Assembly: GCA_965249965.1 (NCBI GenBank)
Contig: OZ252262.1
Coordinates: forward strand, 124,001-188,000
Direction: 5' to 3'
Source of the DNA: HXMU1420-13 sp965249965
Lineage (GTDB): Bacteria > Bacteroidota > Rhodothermia > Balneolales > Balneolaceae
Length of the DNA stretch: 64,000 bases
The notes under the pieces were generated by a model, which was not told where the DNA came from, ran no database searches, and was given only the letters and a program-made list of their open reading frames with translations. Positions 26,167 to 36,264 of the stretch are shown here, piece by piece. The position numbers and the translations under genes are program-made. Every line of letters begins with the position of its first letter. The first letter of the stretch is position 1.

Positions 26167-28542
26167 ATGAGAGATTTCATGCAGACGAAAAAACTATTTA
26201 TCACATTTATACTTTTTGCAATATCACCACCAATATTTGCCCAAACCGGTGAGCTATCGGGGCGTGTAACCGATGCCAGAACCGGAGAGCCATTAGTTGG
26301 TGCTACGGTGATATTAGCTGGAACTACCATTGGCGATGCTACCGATGTTAATGGCCGATATTTCATCAATAACATCCCAACCAATTCATACAATATTACG
26401 GTCTCTTTTGTTGGCTTCATCACTCAAACGAAATTTAACATTGTGATTCGATCGGAAGGAAATATCGATATCAACTTTGAGTTGGAAGAAGATTCTCAAT
26501 TACTGGATGAAGTGATTGTTACTCCAAATCCTTTCGAAAAATTACAAACAACGCCCCTTTCAATTCAAAATTTAAGTCAGGAAGAAGTTGCAGCCTACCC
26601 GGGTGGAAATAATGATATTGCAAAAGTAGTCCAAACTCTGCCTGGTGTAGGCGGAACCGTTGGGGGATTTCGAAATGATGTTATCATTCGCGGAGGTGCT
26701 CCAAATGAAAATGTTTACTATTTGGATGGCATTGAAATTCCAAATATCAATCACTTCTCAACTCAGGGAAGTGCCGGTGGTCCGGTTGGATTATTAAATG
26801 TCTCATTTTTCGAAGGGGTTACACTTTCTGCCTCTTCATTTGATGCCCAATACGATAACGTGCTTTCGGGCGTGCTGCAATTTGATCAACGAAATGGAAA
26901 TGCACGCCACTTTCAAGGGAATTTCAGGCTAGGGTCCAGTGAATCAGCCCTTACTGTCGAAGGTCCACTTTTCAAGGGCGATAAAGAAGAATCTAACACC
27001 ACCTACATAGCTTCGGTAAGGCGTTCATACCTGCAGTTACTATTTGAAGCAATTGGGTTACCTATCCTCCCGGATTATTGGGATTATCAGTACAAGTTGA
27101 ATCACCAAATTGATGACTACAACAGCTTGTTGGTAACCGGCCTAGGTTCCATCGATGACTTTGCCGTGAATGCGCTTGATGAATTTGATCCCGAACAACA
27201 AGCCATACAGGAACAGGTTCCGGTAATTAAGCAACGAACCAATACAATTGGAGCCACCTGGACTCGAAGATTCAAAGATCGATCCGGAAATATGAGATTA
27301 AGCGTATCTACAAACCGACTTGAAAATGAATTTTCCCAATTCTCGGATAATGTGAATGAGCAAGGTTTGTACTTCCAAAACGATGCTATGGAACAGGAAA
27401 TCAAACTTCGCTTAAATGTGACCAAATTTCTTGGCGAATGGATCACTAATTATGGAGGGTCAATCCAAAATGCGGATTATTCAAATTCAACTGCGGATTT
27501 AGTGAATAACGCAAATTTCAGTGCCGACATAAACTTTTATAGGTACGGGGCATTTGTTCAAACTTCGCGCAGTTTCACCGACCGGACTTCCTTCTCTTTT
27601 GGGCTTCGTGTTGATGGAAATTCATTTACAGAATCAGGTAACGAACTCTGGAAAACACTGAGCCCCCGAATTTCGAAATCATTCAAAATCACCAAAGACG
27701 GGGATTGGACCTTCAACTCATCTCTTGGTCGGTACTATAAAATTCCACCCTACACCATCCTTGGGTTCAAGGACAATAACAATGTATTTGTGAACAAAGA
27801 CTCGGAATATATCCGAACAGACCATGCTGTTGTAGGACTCGAATACTTGATCAATGAAAGTTCAAGAATAACGCTGGAAGGATTTTGGAAGAACTATGCA
27901 AATTACCCGGTTTCAATTCGAGATGGCGTATCCTTGGCGAATAAAGGCGGTGGATTTGAAGTGCTGGGTAGCGAACCCGTAGTAAGTAATGGCAAGGGAC
28001 GGACCTATGGCGCAGAACTTCTTTTTCAGCAGAAATTCACCGGTAATTTTTACGGAATCGCAGCTTTCACACTGTATAAAAGTGAATTCACCAATGGGAT
28101 TACAGATAACTACATTCCGTCGGTTTGGGATAACAATTTGTTGATTTCACTTTTGGGTGGCTACAAACTTGGAAACAATTGGGAAGTTAGTGCCCGGTAT
28201 CGGTATTTGGGAAAAGCGCCATTTGCCCCAGTGGATGAAGCCCGAACCCTGGCCAACTATCCGGCGGTAATTCGTGATTTTTCCCGCCTTGGTGAAGAAG
28301 AATTTGATGCCTTTAGTCAGGTCGATATTCGCTTTGATAAAAAGTGGAGCTTCAACAATTGGAGTTTGGATGTATTTCTGGAAATCCAAAATGCATTAGC
28401 TCAGGTAAGTCCGGAAGAACCACAGTTTGGATTATCCAGAGACGTGGACGGAAATGTAATCCAACCGGAAGAACTGGTGCAGGTGAATCTTGAAACCGAA
28501 GCTACTGTACTGCCATCGGTGGGTATTGTAGTGAATTTTTAA
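26167..28542 (+). CDS. TonB-dependent outer-membrane receptor with carboxypeptidase-like domain
   Basis: A 791-residue receptor. A leader (MQTKKLFITFILFAISPPIF) ends in AQ; the ATG at 26179 gives a cleaner leader than the one at 26167. Residues about 30-115 form a CarboxypepD_reg-like domain (GRVTDARTGEPLVGATV), residues about 140-250 the plug (VIIRGGAPNENVYYLDGIEI), and the rest the 22-strand barrel ending in VGIVVNF. The domain build is like SusC but no SusD follows, so a non-SusCD receptor for a siderophore, peptide or sugar is inferred. It is divergent from the sugar porter. Confidence 0.92.
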   Translation: MRDFMQTKKLFITFILFAISPPIFAQTGELSGRVTDARTGEPLVGATVILAGTTIGDATDVNGRYFINNIPTNSYNITVSFVGFITQTKFNIVIRSEGNIDINFELEEDSQLLDEVIVTPNPFEKLQTTPLSIQNLSQEEVAAYPGGNNDIAKVVQTLPGVGGTVGGFRNDVIIRGGAPNENVYYLDGIEIPNINHFSTQGSAGGPVGLLNVSFFEGVTLSASSFDAQYDNVLSGVLQFDQRNGNARHFQGNFRLGSSESALTVEGPLFKGDKEESNTTYIASVRRSYLQLLFEAIGLPILPDYWDYQYKLNHQIDDYNSLLVTGLGSIDDFAVNALDEFDPEQQAIQEQVPVIKQRTNTIGATWTRRFKDRSGNMRLSVSTNRLENEFSQFSDNVNEQGLYFQNDAMEQEIKLRLNVTKFLGEWITNYGGSIQNADYSNSTADLVNNANFSADINFYRYGAFVQTSRSFTDRTSFSFGLRVDGNSFTESGNELWKTLSPRISKSFKITKDGDWTFNSSLGRYYKIPPYTILGFKDNNNVFVNKDSEYIRTDHAVVGLEYLINESSRITLEGFWKNYANYPVSIRDGVSLANKGGGFEVLGSEPVVSNGKGRTYGAELLFQQKFTGNFYGIAAFTLYKSEFTNGITDNYIPSVWDNNLLISLLGGYKLGNNWEVSARYRYLGKAPFAPVDEARTLANYPAVIRDFSRLGEEEFDAFSQVDIRFDKKWSFNNWSLDVFLEIQNALAQVSPEEPQFGLSRDVDGNVIQPEELVQVNLETEATVLPSVGIVVNF

Positions 28543-28601
28543 GTTTTCATATCCGAAGTGTTGAAACCCTTCTTTTGATAAATAACGCTCACATTCACCA
28601 A

Positions 28602-28678
28602 GCGAAGTACTTCAGTGCTTCGCATTTAGGTATCATGTTGTATCCGACAAGATTCTTCGGTGGTAGCCTCAGAATGAC
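28602..28678. repeat. Two intergenic hairpin repeats, REP-like
   Basis: GCGAAGTAC (28602-28610) and GTGCTTCGC (28615-28623) form a tight hairpin with a TTCA loop. The second part, 28651-28678 (GATTCTTCGG through CCTCAGAATGAC), resembles the dispersed palindromic repeat with AGATTCTTC and CAGAATGAC ends found between genes in many Bacteroidetes and other bacteria. It sits between convergent genes, where it may also act as a terminator. Confidence 0.45.
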
Positions 28679-28679
28679 T

Positions 28680-29351
28680 TTAACGCCCCCAATTAGTCTG
28701 AAAATCAACTTTATAGCTAGCGCCGATAGGGATTTCTTTACCGGCCAGGTGGATCAAGTTTCCTTCTACATATTCTATTGATTCAAGATTTACAGAAAAA
28801 GATTTGTGTACTCTTAATAACCGTCCTTTCGTGTGTTCCATCAACTTTTTCATGGTCATATACACCATGATCTTTTGGTCTTTCTGATGAATCAGTAAAT
28901 AATCCCCTTTAGATTCTACAAAAGTAACATCTGCTGCATTGATGCGATAACTCTTACCATCCGCTTTTACCGTAAAGCTAACTTCTTGTTGATCTGCTAC
29001 CTGTTTTACTTTTTCAACAGCTTGCAGGAATCTTGGAAATGCAATGGGCTTGAGTAAATAATCTACCACATTCAATTCATATCCTTCCAAAGCAAATTCC
29101 GGATAGGCGGTAGTTAATATCACATTGGGCTGCACAGGCTGGGTGCGTAAAAAATCAATTCCTGAAAGCTTGGGCATATTGATGTCCAGAAAAATTAAAT
29201 CCACGGTTTTTTTCTTCAAGACCTCCATCAATTCAAGCGCGTTGGAACACTCTCCAGCATTCGTAAGACCAGGTGAGTCTTCGACAAACTGCCGAAGTAT
29301 ATCACGAGCAATTGGCTCATCATCTACAATCAAACAAGTGATTTCAGTCAT
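28680..29351 (-). CDS. LytTR-family response regulator
   Basis: A 223-residue regulator. The receiver domain (residues 1-115) has the acidic DDEP pocket, phospho-acceptor Asp56 in DLIFLDINMP, and conserved Thr and Lys in LTTAYPE and LLKPI. The C-terminal half (about 130-223) is a LytTR DNA-binding domain (FVESKGDYLLIH, LLRVHKSFSVNL). It overlaps the kinase gene by eight bases, so the two form a two-component pair. Confidence 0.93.
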   Translation of the reverse strand: MTEITCLIVDDEPIARDILRQFVEDSPGLTNAGECSNALELMEVLKKKTVDLIFLDINMPKLSGIDFLRTQPVQPNVILTTAYPEFALEGYELNVVDYLLKPIAFPRFLQAVEKVKQVADQQEVSFTVKADGKSYRINAADVTFVESKGDYLLIHQKDQKIMVYMTMKKLMEHTKGRLLRVHKSFSVNLESIEYVEGNLIHLAGKEIPIGASYKVDFQTNWGR

Positions 29352-30378
29352 AGTTTAACCTCAACTCTACCACATATTCGTGTTTTTTTTCCTTTACATT
29401 CAGCAAGTGCTTTGCTGGAAATAGTAGTTCCAGTCTTTTCTTGATGTTCTCCATTCCAACTCCTGTCGAAACCGCATCTTTTCCATTTTCATGATCGACA
29501 CTATTCGAACACACCATCTCAAAGGAATTTGCTTCGATCGTGATTTTTAAATCTATGAATGCTCCTTTCGTCTCAATATTTCCATGTTTTAGTGCATTTT
29601 CAAGAAATTCAATGAGCATTAAAGTCGGCACTTTTTGGTCGTTGATGTCACCCAATACAACCATGCGTAGTTGATCCGGATAATCAAGGCGTGCTTTTTG
29701 CAGTTTGATGTAATCTTTTAAATAATCGACTTCATTTCTTAAATCCGCCAATTCCTCGTTTGTTTGCTGCAGATTATACCTCAAGATTTGTGAAAGAGAT
29801 AAAACACTTTCCGGCGTTTCCGCAGCTTTTTTGATACTTAGTCCATAAATGGTATTCAAACTATTAAACAAAAAGTGTGGACTGATTTGTGCCCTTAACG
29901 CTTTCAATTCGTTTGTTGAACTGAGCTCCCTGAGTTCTGCTACTTCTTTCTGTAGTTCGATGGATTCGAACCAGGATCTTGATAGATACAATAAAGTGCT
30001 TACTACATAGTAGATTAGCAAAATTCCCAATGTTTCAATCGGCTCATAAACAGCAACAAAATAGAAGTCAGGAAATAACCAGTCGGAAATAGAATTAAAT
30101 GTTAACTGGTACATAAAAAAACCAAATCCAAACAATCCAACAGAAGTTATAGCGAATTGAATAAACTGCTTTTTACTTAAGTGCCTCGGTATTAACAAAT
30201 AATAAAGTGTGCTTACAAATACGATGAGATGAATATGAAATAATCCAGTATAAATCACATCAAGTAAGGTTGTTTGTCCATCCTGATCCATCACTCGAAG
30301 CAATACAAAAAAAGAAACCACCCAAAACAGCATGTGCTGCAACAGGTGGCTTAATACGGTTTTCGTTCTACTGGACAT
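29344..30378 (-). CDS. LytS/YehU-type sensor histidine kinase
   Basis: About 344 residues from the ATG at 30378; a TTG at 30399 would lengthen the overlap with the upstream gene. Four to five N-terminal helices span residues about 10-135, a typical membrane sensor region. The kinase domain has His168 in ISPHFLFNSLNT and the ATP-binding FLENALKHG and GVGMENIKKRLELLFP boxes. A short periplasmic loop means that a membrane cue is likely. It is translationally coupled to the LytTR regulator. Confidence 0.9.
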   Translation of the reverse strand: MSSRTKTVLSHLLQHMLFWVVSFFVLLRVMDQDGQTTLLDVIYTGLFHIHLIVFVSTLYYLLIPRHLSKKQFIQFAITSVGLFGFGFFMYQLTFNSISDWLFPDFYFVAVYEPIETLGILLIYYVVSTLLYLSRSWFESIELQKEVAELRELSSTNELKALRAQISPHFLFNSLNTIYGLSIKKAAETPESVLSLSQILRYNLQQTNEELADLRNEVDYLKDYIKLQKARLDYPDQLRMVVLGDINDQKVPTLMLIEFLENALKHGNIETKGAFIDLKITIEANSFEMVCSNSVDHENGKDAVSTGVGMENIKKRLELLFPAKHLLNVKEKKHEYVVELRLNYD

Positions 30379-31045
30379 ACTCAAACCCCCTGAATTCAAA
30401 CTCTAAAGCATCTTCGTAAGCATCTTCTTCATGAGCATATTTCTCAACAAATTTTCGAAGTTCATGGGTTGAAGCCGTTATCAAAATAGTGTCATCGGTT
30501 TCTTCGTGCTTAATACGAATTCGGTTCGAACTGATTAATTCTTTGATAAATGAGGATTGAAATAACTCAATATCTAAACGATTATCTTTTAATGTGATTT
30601 TTGAAAAAGTATGAACCGGAAAAAAGTGACTATCTACAAAATTAGATTCACTTTCTTCAAGCGCAGAAATACTCTCGGCTACCACAGATAAGTCAAGGAA
30701 ATAAGCGTCATTTAATTCTGTAACCATACCCATAAATATAGATGTGTCGGCTGAATTCTCTTCCAGATTCTCAAATAAGATTATATACACATCCCCAAGA
30801 CCGAGATCTTCGTCTTCGTCCATGTCTACTTCAATGTTCTCACCTAAATATTGCCCTAGGTTTTTGAATTGGCTTGCATCATTGATAAAGGTCCATCGCT
30901 GATCATCCGTTTCCCAGATGCCTTCGAGCCCCTCAACAAGAATTGCATTTTCTTCTTCTACCAGTGGATGTACAGATTTTAAAAAGCATCCGGTTTGAAT
31001 TAAATAAAGAATTACAAGAATGAGTATTAGTTGTATGCGTTTCAT
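30368..31045 (-). CDS. Hypothetical lipoprotein of the kinase operon
   Basis: A 225-residue lipoprotein: leader MKRIQLILILVILYLIQTGC gives lipid-attachment Cys20. The mature part is acidic (an Asp/Glu-rich stretch VDMDEDEDLGLGDVY) and predicted beta-rich. No known domain is recognised. It overlaps the start of the downstream kinase gene by 11 bases, and may help sense or relay the signal at the envelope; that is inference from context. Confidence 0.65.
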   Translation of the reverse strand: MKRIQLILILVILYLIQTGCFLKSVHPLVEEENAILVEGLEGIWETDDQRWTFINDASQFKNLGQYLGENIEVDMDEDEDLGLGDVYIILFENLEENSADTSIFMGMVTELNDAYFLDLSVVAESISALEESESNFVDSHFFPVHTFSKITLKDNRLDIELFQSSFIKELISSNRIRIKHEETDDTILITASTHELRKFVEKYAHEEDAYEDALEFEFRGFEYVQ

Positions 31046-31160
31046 AACAAAAAGGTTTGTGGTTTTGAGTTCAAACCAAAGAAATGAAGCTTATTCTGCT
31101 TCAAGAAATCTATTCGATGAACACTAGGTTTCACACGATATACAAGAAATCTAACGTAGT

Positions 31161-31943
31161 TTATAGATCAAATGAAAAACCAAAAAGCACCCGTTGATCG
31201 GATTTATCTATACCGGAAATATAAGGCTCGGTATGCGTTCTGTTTCGATACATCACAGAAAAATCAGCTTTATTAAGCAAGTAGCTAATTTTGCTTTCAA
31301 CGAAAAGACGCTGATCACTCAAGTTGTCTGCAGCTACCTGGTAATAAATTGTGGAAATAAATTGCGTTCGCTCGGCCAACTGTAATTTCCAGAATGCATT
31401 CGCATTCACCTTCACATTATTTACAGTGATGGGCTCAAATAGCAACGTTTCCGAGTCGTACTTTTCCGACTCATAAAAACCTCCCAGGGCTACATCAAAA
31501 TAATCGCCTGCTTTCCGTAGTAAGTTGAATCGGATTCCGGCACCGGATAGACTTCGATTCTTTAATTTCAACGATCTGGTATTCTGTATTTGATAGAATC
31601 CATATAACGAATGCTTCCCAATTGAATAATTATATCTGAACTGATGAAAGACATCGGAAGACTTAATAACCCCTTCATTTCGCAGATAATCATACCCAAG
31701 CACGGCTCTTAAAAGGTGTTTGTCTCTCTTAATACCACCCGTAAGGCTAGATGAAGCTTGAAAAAGACGGATATTGCCAAAACTAAAATTACCATTTATG
31801 TCTACAGAAAATGTAAAGGTATCGTCTGCATCTGAAAGCATTTTCTCGGTATTTACGATGCCTTGGGCCTTCACCGAGAATGAAGAAAAAAAGAATGCGA
31901 TTAATAAAGTAAAACCTGAATAACTGAGAAGTGTCTTACTCAT
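31161..31943 (-). CDS. DUF481-like outer-membrane beta-barrel protein
   Basis: A 260-residue exported protein with a leader ending in VKAQG (about residue 27). The body alternates amphipathic strands (FSVDINGNFSFGNIRLFQAS, HSLYGFYQIQNTRSLKLK) and ends with a Phe-x-Phe-Asp-Leu terminal strand. Pattern and length fit DUF481, a small barrel family often beside sugar-use or stress genes. It overlaps the amylosucrase-like gene by eight bases, so the two are co-translated. Its role is unknown. Confidence 0.72.
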   Translation of the reverse strand: MSKTLLSYSGFTLLIAFFFSSFSVKAQGIVNTEKMLSDADDTFTFSVDINGNFSFGNIRLFQASSSLTGGIKRDKHLLRAVLGYDYLRNEGVIKSSDVFHQFRYNYSIGKHSLYGFYQIQNTRSLKLKNRSLSGAGIRFNLLRKAGDYFDVALGGFYESEKYDSETLLFEPITVNNVKVNANAFWKLQLAERTQFISTIYYQVAADNLSDQRLFVESKISYLLNKADFSVMYRNRTHTEPYISGIDKSDQRVLFGFSFDL

Positions 31944-33852
31944 CCAGTTTCACCCACATACTTTGGTATCCTTCTAAAACAACTACACCATTTAGGTCAA
32001 CTTGATAATCCGTCAATATATCCACGCCAATACTAAACCAACTACGAATTTCTTGTTGTTGTTCGCTAAAATTATGAATCACAACAATATGGTCATCCGC
32101 ATCCTTTTTTATATATCCCAACACATGCGGATTATGCGTTTCGATCAACTCAATCTCACCATTCCCAAATGCAGGCACCTGTTTTCTGATTCCGATTCGT
32201 CGCTTTAACTCCTTATAGATTCGACCTTCTATCCCAATTCCTTTTTGGGCTGATTTGGCTTTTTCCCAATCCATTGTAAATCGGTGTACCCAGCGGGTAT
32301 CTTCTTTTTTTGAAGGATCATTTTCGAACGAATAATCATTCGTCAACCCAAGTTCATCACCTAAATACAGGAGTGGAATTCCACCAACCGTAAATGCCAC
32401 GGAATACAATAAAATTATTCGGTTGATTGCATCATTTAGTCGACCTTCATCATTCCATTCAATGGCTTGTTCCAACCCGGCGAGCGAGGCTGTAGTACCA
32501 CAAACTCTTAAATCACCATTTGTTGGATTGTATTGAAAAGGCTTGCCTTTAGAAAATGAGCCCGAGAATTCTTTCGCGTAAAAATGATTTAGAAAAAATC
32601 GATGGCCTTCCGGGTAAATTCCAATATTATAAGCGTCATCGTCGGAAAACGTCCACCCTATATCGTCATGACTTCGCACATAATTGACCCAGGCACAATC
32701 CTGTGGAATTGAAAATCTATTTTTTAGCGACTCATGCAATAATTTCACTTCTCGAGTTGCCAATGCTTCCCAGATCATTGCCATGGTTGTGGGGTTGTAT
32801 GATATCTGGCATTCATCCTGACTCACATATTTTGCTACTTCATCTGGATGAACAATGGCTTCTGATTTAAAATATAAAGCGGGTGCAGCAATTCGCGCTA
32901 CGGCATTTAATGCCTTGATAAGTACATGCGCCTCAGGTTGGTTTTCACAATCGGTTCCCATTCGTTTCCATGTAAAAGGTACAGCATCCAGGCGAAGTAC
33001 ATCTACTCCCTGATTTGCCAGAAACAGCATTTCTTGAGAAATGGCTATTAACACTTCCGGATTTTTATAATTTAAATCCCATTGATAATTATGGAAGGTA
33101 CTCCAAACCCATTCCCCTGTTTCTTTGTTTTGGTGAAAACTTCCTCGCCGAACTTCCGGAAAAATCTCCCTTAAATTTTGTTCATACTGATTTGGGATAG
33201 TTTTATCAGGAAAGAAGAAATAGAAATCTTTATAGAATTCATCCCCTTTTTTTGCCTTTAGTGCCCATTCATGCTCATCCGAAGTATGATTATTGATGAA
33301 ATCCAGCACCAGGCAAATTCCCTCTTTTTTCAAAACCTTTGCCAGCTGCTTTAAATCCTTCATTTTGCCAAGCTCAGGATATACTTTTCGATAAGAGCTC
33401 ACCGCATATCCACCGTCGTTTTCTTCGTCAGGGCGATCGAATAATGGCATTAAATGAAGGTAATTAATTCCTAATTCCTTGAAATATGGAATGTTCTCTT
33501 CGATACCATCCAAATTTTTTGCGAATAAGTCGACATAACAAACTGCTCCTATCATTTTGTGCGACTTAAACCAAGTTGGGTTCTGCTCCCTTTCCTCATC
33601 TAGAACACGAAGTGCTTTAGTTCTTTTCGCCCAACTTGTGCCTGCTTCAAGCACCATTTTCTCAGCAAAGAAATACCAATCGGGCTGATCGTTATACAGA
33701 ACATGCAGATGACTGATAAGTGAATCGAGATTATTTTCAACTCTATTTAGGAATATGGTCAAATCATCTTTTTTCCATGACGAAAACTCGCGCTGAATTG
33801 ATTTAACAATTCTAGATTTTGTGCGACTCAGAGCTTTGTCGTAGATCATCAT
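31936..33852 (-). CDS. Amylosucrase-like GH13 alpha-glucosidase/transglucosidase
   Basis: A 638-residue GH13 subfamily-4-type enzyme. The catalytic Asp289 is in DVLRLDAVPF, acid/base Glu331 in YFKSEAIV, and Asp396 in RSHDDIGW; the last motif is characteristic of amylosucrase and sucrose hydrolases. Long N-terminal helices (residues 1-90) precede the barrel, as in amylosucrases. It would cleave sucrose and either hydrolyse or transfer glucose to glucan. No signal peptide is seen. It is the first gene of the run to the LytTR regulator; fructose released could feed the fructokinase elsewhere in the window. Confidence 0.85.
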   Translation of the reverse strand: MMIYDKALSRTKSRIVKSIQREFSSWKKDDLTIFLNRVENNLDSLISHLHVLYNDQPDWYFFAEKMVLEAGTSWAKRTKALRVLDEEREQNPTWFKSHKMIGAVCYVDLFAKNLDGIEENIPYFKELGINYLHLMPLFDRPDEENDGGYAVSSYRKVYPELGKMKDLKQLAKVLKKEGICLVLDFINNHTSDEHEWALKAKKGDEFYKDFYFFFPDKTIPNQYEQNLREIFPEVRRGSFHQNKETGEWVWSTFHNYQWDLNYKNPEVLIAISQEMLFLANQGVDVLRLDAVPFTWKRMGTDCENQPEAHVLIKALNAVARIAAPALYFKSEAIVHPDEVAKYVSQDECQISYNPTTMAMIWEALATREVKLLHESLKNRFSIPQDCAWVNYVRSHDDIGWTFSDDDAYNIGIYPEGHRFFLNHFYAKEFSGSFSKGKPFQYNPTNGDLRVCGTTASLAGLEQAIEWNDEGRLNDAINRIILLYSVAFTVGGIPLLYLGDELGLTNDYSFENDPSKKEDTRWVHRFTMDWEKAKSAQKGIGIEGRIYKELKRRIGIRKQVPAFGNGEIELIETHNPHVLGYIKKDADDHIVVIHNFSEQQQEIRSWFSIGVDILTDYQVDLNGVVVLEGYQSMWVKLDE

Positions 33853-34098
33853 AATTTTACTGGGTTGAAAAATGGCGCCTAATAAAGTGTGCCGATTTTA
33901 CCATTTATCTAAGGTTTATGCTAATGATTTTGACGCACAATTCAATTGTTTGTCTTTGAAAATCCATCTCTATTACCAAAAAATGAAGGGTATTACCTAA
34001 AATAAATCCGTATTTTTAACCTCATATAAAATTGATTACTATTTATCACTTTATATGTACATTCAATAAATTTTAAAAAAGGTTGAACACTTCACCAG

Positions 34099-34476
34099 AT
34101 GAGTAAAGGAAATCGCAAGACGGTAATGATTGTAGAGGATGACCTCATCCTTAATCTATTGTACGAGAGTTACTTAGAAAAACTTGGTTATGATGCTGAA
34201 GGTGAATTGGTATATGGTAAAACAGCTATTGAAGTTGCCCGAAGAATCAGCCCTGATTTAATTTTAATGGATATTTCTCTGGAAGGCGATATGGATGGCA
34301 TAGATGCCATGAGAGAAATCAGAAAGTTTTCTGATGTCCCGGTTATATACATCACAGGAAATTCTGATCCTTACCATGTTCAAAGAGCCAAAGAAACGAA
34401 TTATCTCGATTACCTGGTCAAACCAATCGAGTTCAACGATATTAAAGAATCACTCGAAAGAAATTTCGAATCTTAA
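34099..34476 (+). CDS. Single-domain response regulator
   Basis: A 125-residue stand-alone receiver: acidic pocket VEDDL (12-16), phospho-acceptor Asp58 in LILMDISLEGD, conserved Thr in VIYITGNSD and Lys in DYLVKPIEF. There is no output domain, so it probably relays phosphate or binds a partner, as CheY- or Spo0F-like proteins do. It is 72 bases upstream of a histidine kinase on the same strand. Confidence 0.9.
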   Translation: MSKGNRKTVMIVEDDLILNLLYESYLEKLGYDAEGELVYGKTAIEVARRISPDLILMDISLEGDMDGIDAMREIRKFSDVPVIYITGNSDPYHVQRAKETNYLDYLVKPIEFNDIKESLERNFES

Positions 34477-34548
34477 GTTCGATCGACTTCACGTTTTTTT
34501 ACTACTTCTACGTTGATTCCAATTAGCTAAGTAATAATTTATCTGCTT

Positions 34549-36264
34549 ATGAGATCGATTAATTCACTTATCAGAAATAAAGTATTCAGATACTTATTGT
34601 TGACACTTGGTTTTATTGCCGTTATAGCATTAACCGGCATGAATGTGTATTCCCTGTATGATATCAGGGATAAAATGGCATTAGGAGAAGAGGAACGTCA
34701 GATGGCTTTGGCTGATGAACTTGTTCGCGATGTTCGGCTAGCTGTGTTAGAACCCTTTTTAGGGCTTAATAAATTAGAATTAGAGCCTGTAGAATACACT
34801 ATTTCAGAATCTGGCCAATTCCCGCCATTGCTTCAGGAAAAACTTCTAAAAGCTTCAGAAAATCCAATTTTTGACGGAATTTATTACACTCCAGAAGATG
34901 TAGATCCTTGCATTGCTCAAACCAGGATTTACGCATTCGATTATTCAAGTACCCAATTAGAGTTAACCGATGATTTTCCTTCTGTAATTTGTGATGGTTT
35001 AGGGTTGGCTCGCACTAAATCACGTATTGAGCTCAACAGTTTCAATTATCGTTGGAACAATAATGTAGAATTCGACGCACATCGTAGCATGAATATCGGA
35101 TTCATCAACATTCAGGAAAATCGGGTAATTGGTTACCTCACGGCTACTTTAAATAAAGATTACATCGTTGAGGACCTTATTGATCCACTTATTCAAAAGT
35201 ATTTTAATCCCGATTCGGTTTCAGGGACAGTAGTCTGGCTACATGACTGGGCAAATGACGAAGTTCTGGCTACTAATAATCCTGAGATAGCCTACGATTT
35301 TGACATAGTTGATAAGAGAAAACGATTCGGACAAAGTATGTTCGAAAACTGGAATCTTAAAATAGTGTTTACAGATAATGCCGTTGCTACAGCATATAAT
35401 GATACTCTTGTTAAAAACATGATTGTTTTAGGATTCGCCGTGTTATTCTTAGTTGGTGCATTTCTGTTTATGTTTTATACAGCCCAACGGGAACGGGCAC
35501 TTGCTTTACGCCAGGCAGGCTTTTTAGCAAATGTAACGCATGAATTGAAAACTCCACTCGCCGTAATGCAGGCTGCTGGTGAAAATATTTCAGATGGTAG
35601 GGTTACAGACCCTACCCGGCTCAAACAATATGGCGATCATATCTACACCGAAGCGATTCGCTTGAGAAAGATGATTGAGAAGTTACTGGATGTTGCAAAA
35701 ACTGATTCCGGTCAAACTTTAATTAAAGCTGCACCGGTAAATGTTAACGAAGCCTTGCAAAATTTTATTACAGATAACAGAGCTTACATCGAGAATAAAG
35801 GCTTCAATATTGGTGTGAAATTATCCGACGACCCCTCTTTGGTTATGCTGGATCAGGACCATCTTGAGAATGTTTTAAGTAATCTCACAGAAAATGCTAT
35901 TAAGTATAGCCGAGAAAACAAAAATGTCTTGTATACGGTTACTTCCACAAATAAGCATATGATTATTAATATCTCGGATACGGGTGTTGGGATACCTAAA
36001 AAGCACCTCAAAAATATCTTCAAAAAGTTTTATCGGGTAGAAGATTCACTTAACGCTAAAACGAAAGGTCACGGATTAGGGTTAAGCATTGTGAAAAATT
36101 TAGTAGAGCTGAATGGCGGAAAAATAGAAGTTGAAAGTGAACCAGGAATTGGCACGACATTTTCACTTAAATTCCCGATTTTGGTGAAAGAAGAACATTC
36201 CTTAAAATCCACTGCTGATAAAAGCGCTGCTGTAAATATCTCAGACTCAAAAGAATATGCCTAG
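34549..36264 (+). CDS. Transmembrane sensor histidine kinase
   Basis: A 571-residue kinase with helices at about 14-36 and 290-311 that bracket a periplasmic sensor domain of about 250 residues. The cytoplasmic part has the H-box with His331 (NVTHELKTPLAV), N-box (ENAIKYS), and G-boxes (DTGVGIP, GHGLGLSIVK). The sensor region has no family I can name. It overlaps the OmpR regulator by eight bases, so they form an operon with the receiver upstream. Confidence 0.94.
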   Translation: MRSINSLIRNKVFRYLLLTLGFIAVIALTGMNVYSLYDIRDKMALGEEERQMALADELVRDVRLAVLEPFLGLNKLELEPVEYTISESGQFPPLLQEKLLKASENPIFDGIYYTPEDVDPCIAQTRIYAFDYSSTQLELTDDFPSVICDGLGLARTKSRIELNSFNYRWNNNVEFDAHRSMNIGFINIQENRVIGYLTATLNKDYIVEDLIDPLIQKYFNPDSVSGTVVWLHDWANDEVLATNNPEIAYDFDIVDKRKRFGQSMFENWNLKIVFTDNAVATAYNDTLVKNMIVLGFAVLFLVGAFLFMFYTAQRERALALRQAGFLANVTHELKTPLAVMQAAGENISDGRVTDPTRLKQYGDHIYTEAIRLRKMIEKLLDVAKTDSGQTLIKAAPVNVNEALQNFITDNRAYIENKGFNIGVKLSDDPSLVMLDQDHLENVLSNLTENAIKYSRENKNVLYTVTSTNKHMIINISDTGVGIPKKHLKNIFKKFYRVEDSLNAKTKGHGLGLSIVKNLVELNGGKIEVESEPGIGTTFSLKFPILVKEEHSLKSTADKSAAVNISDSKEYA

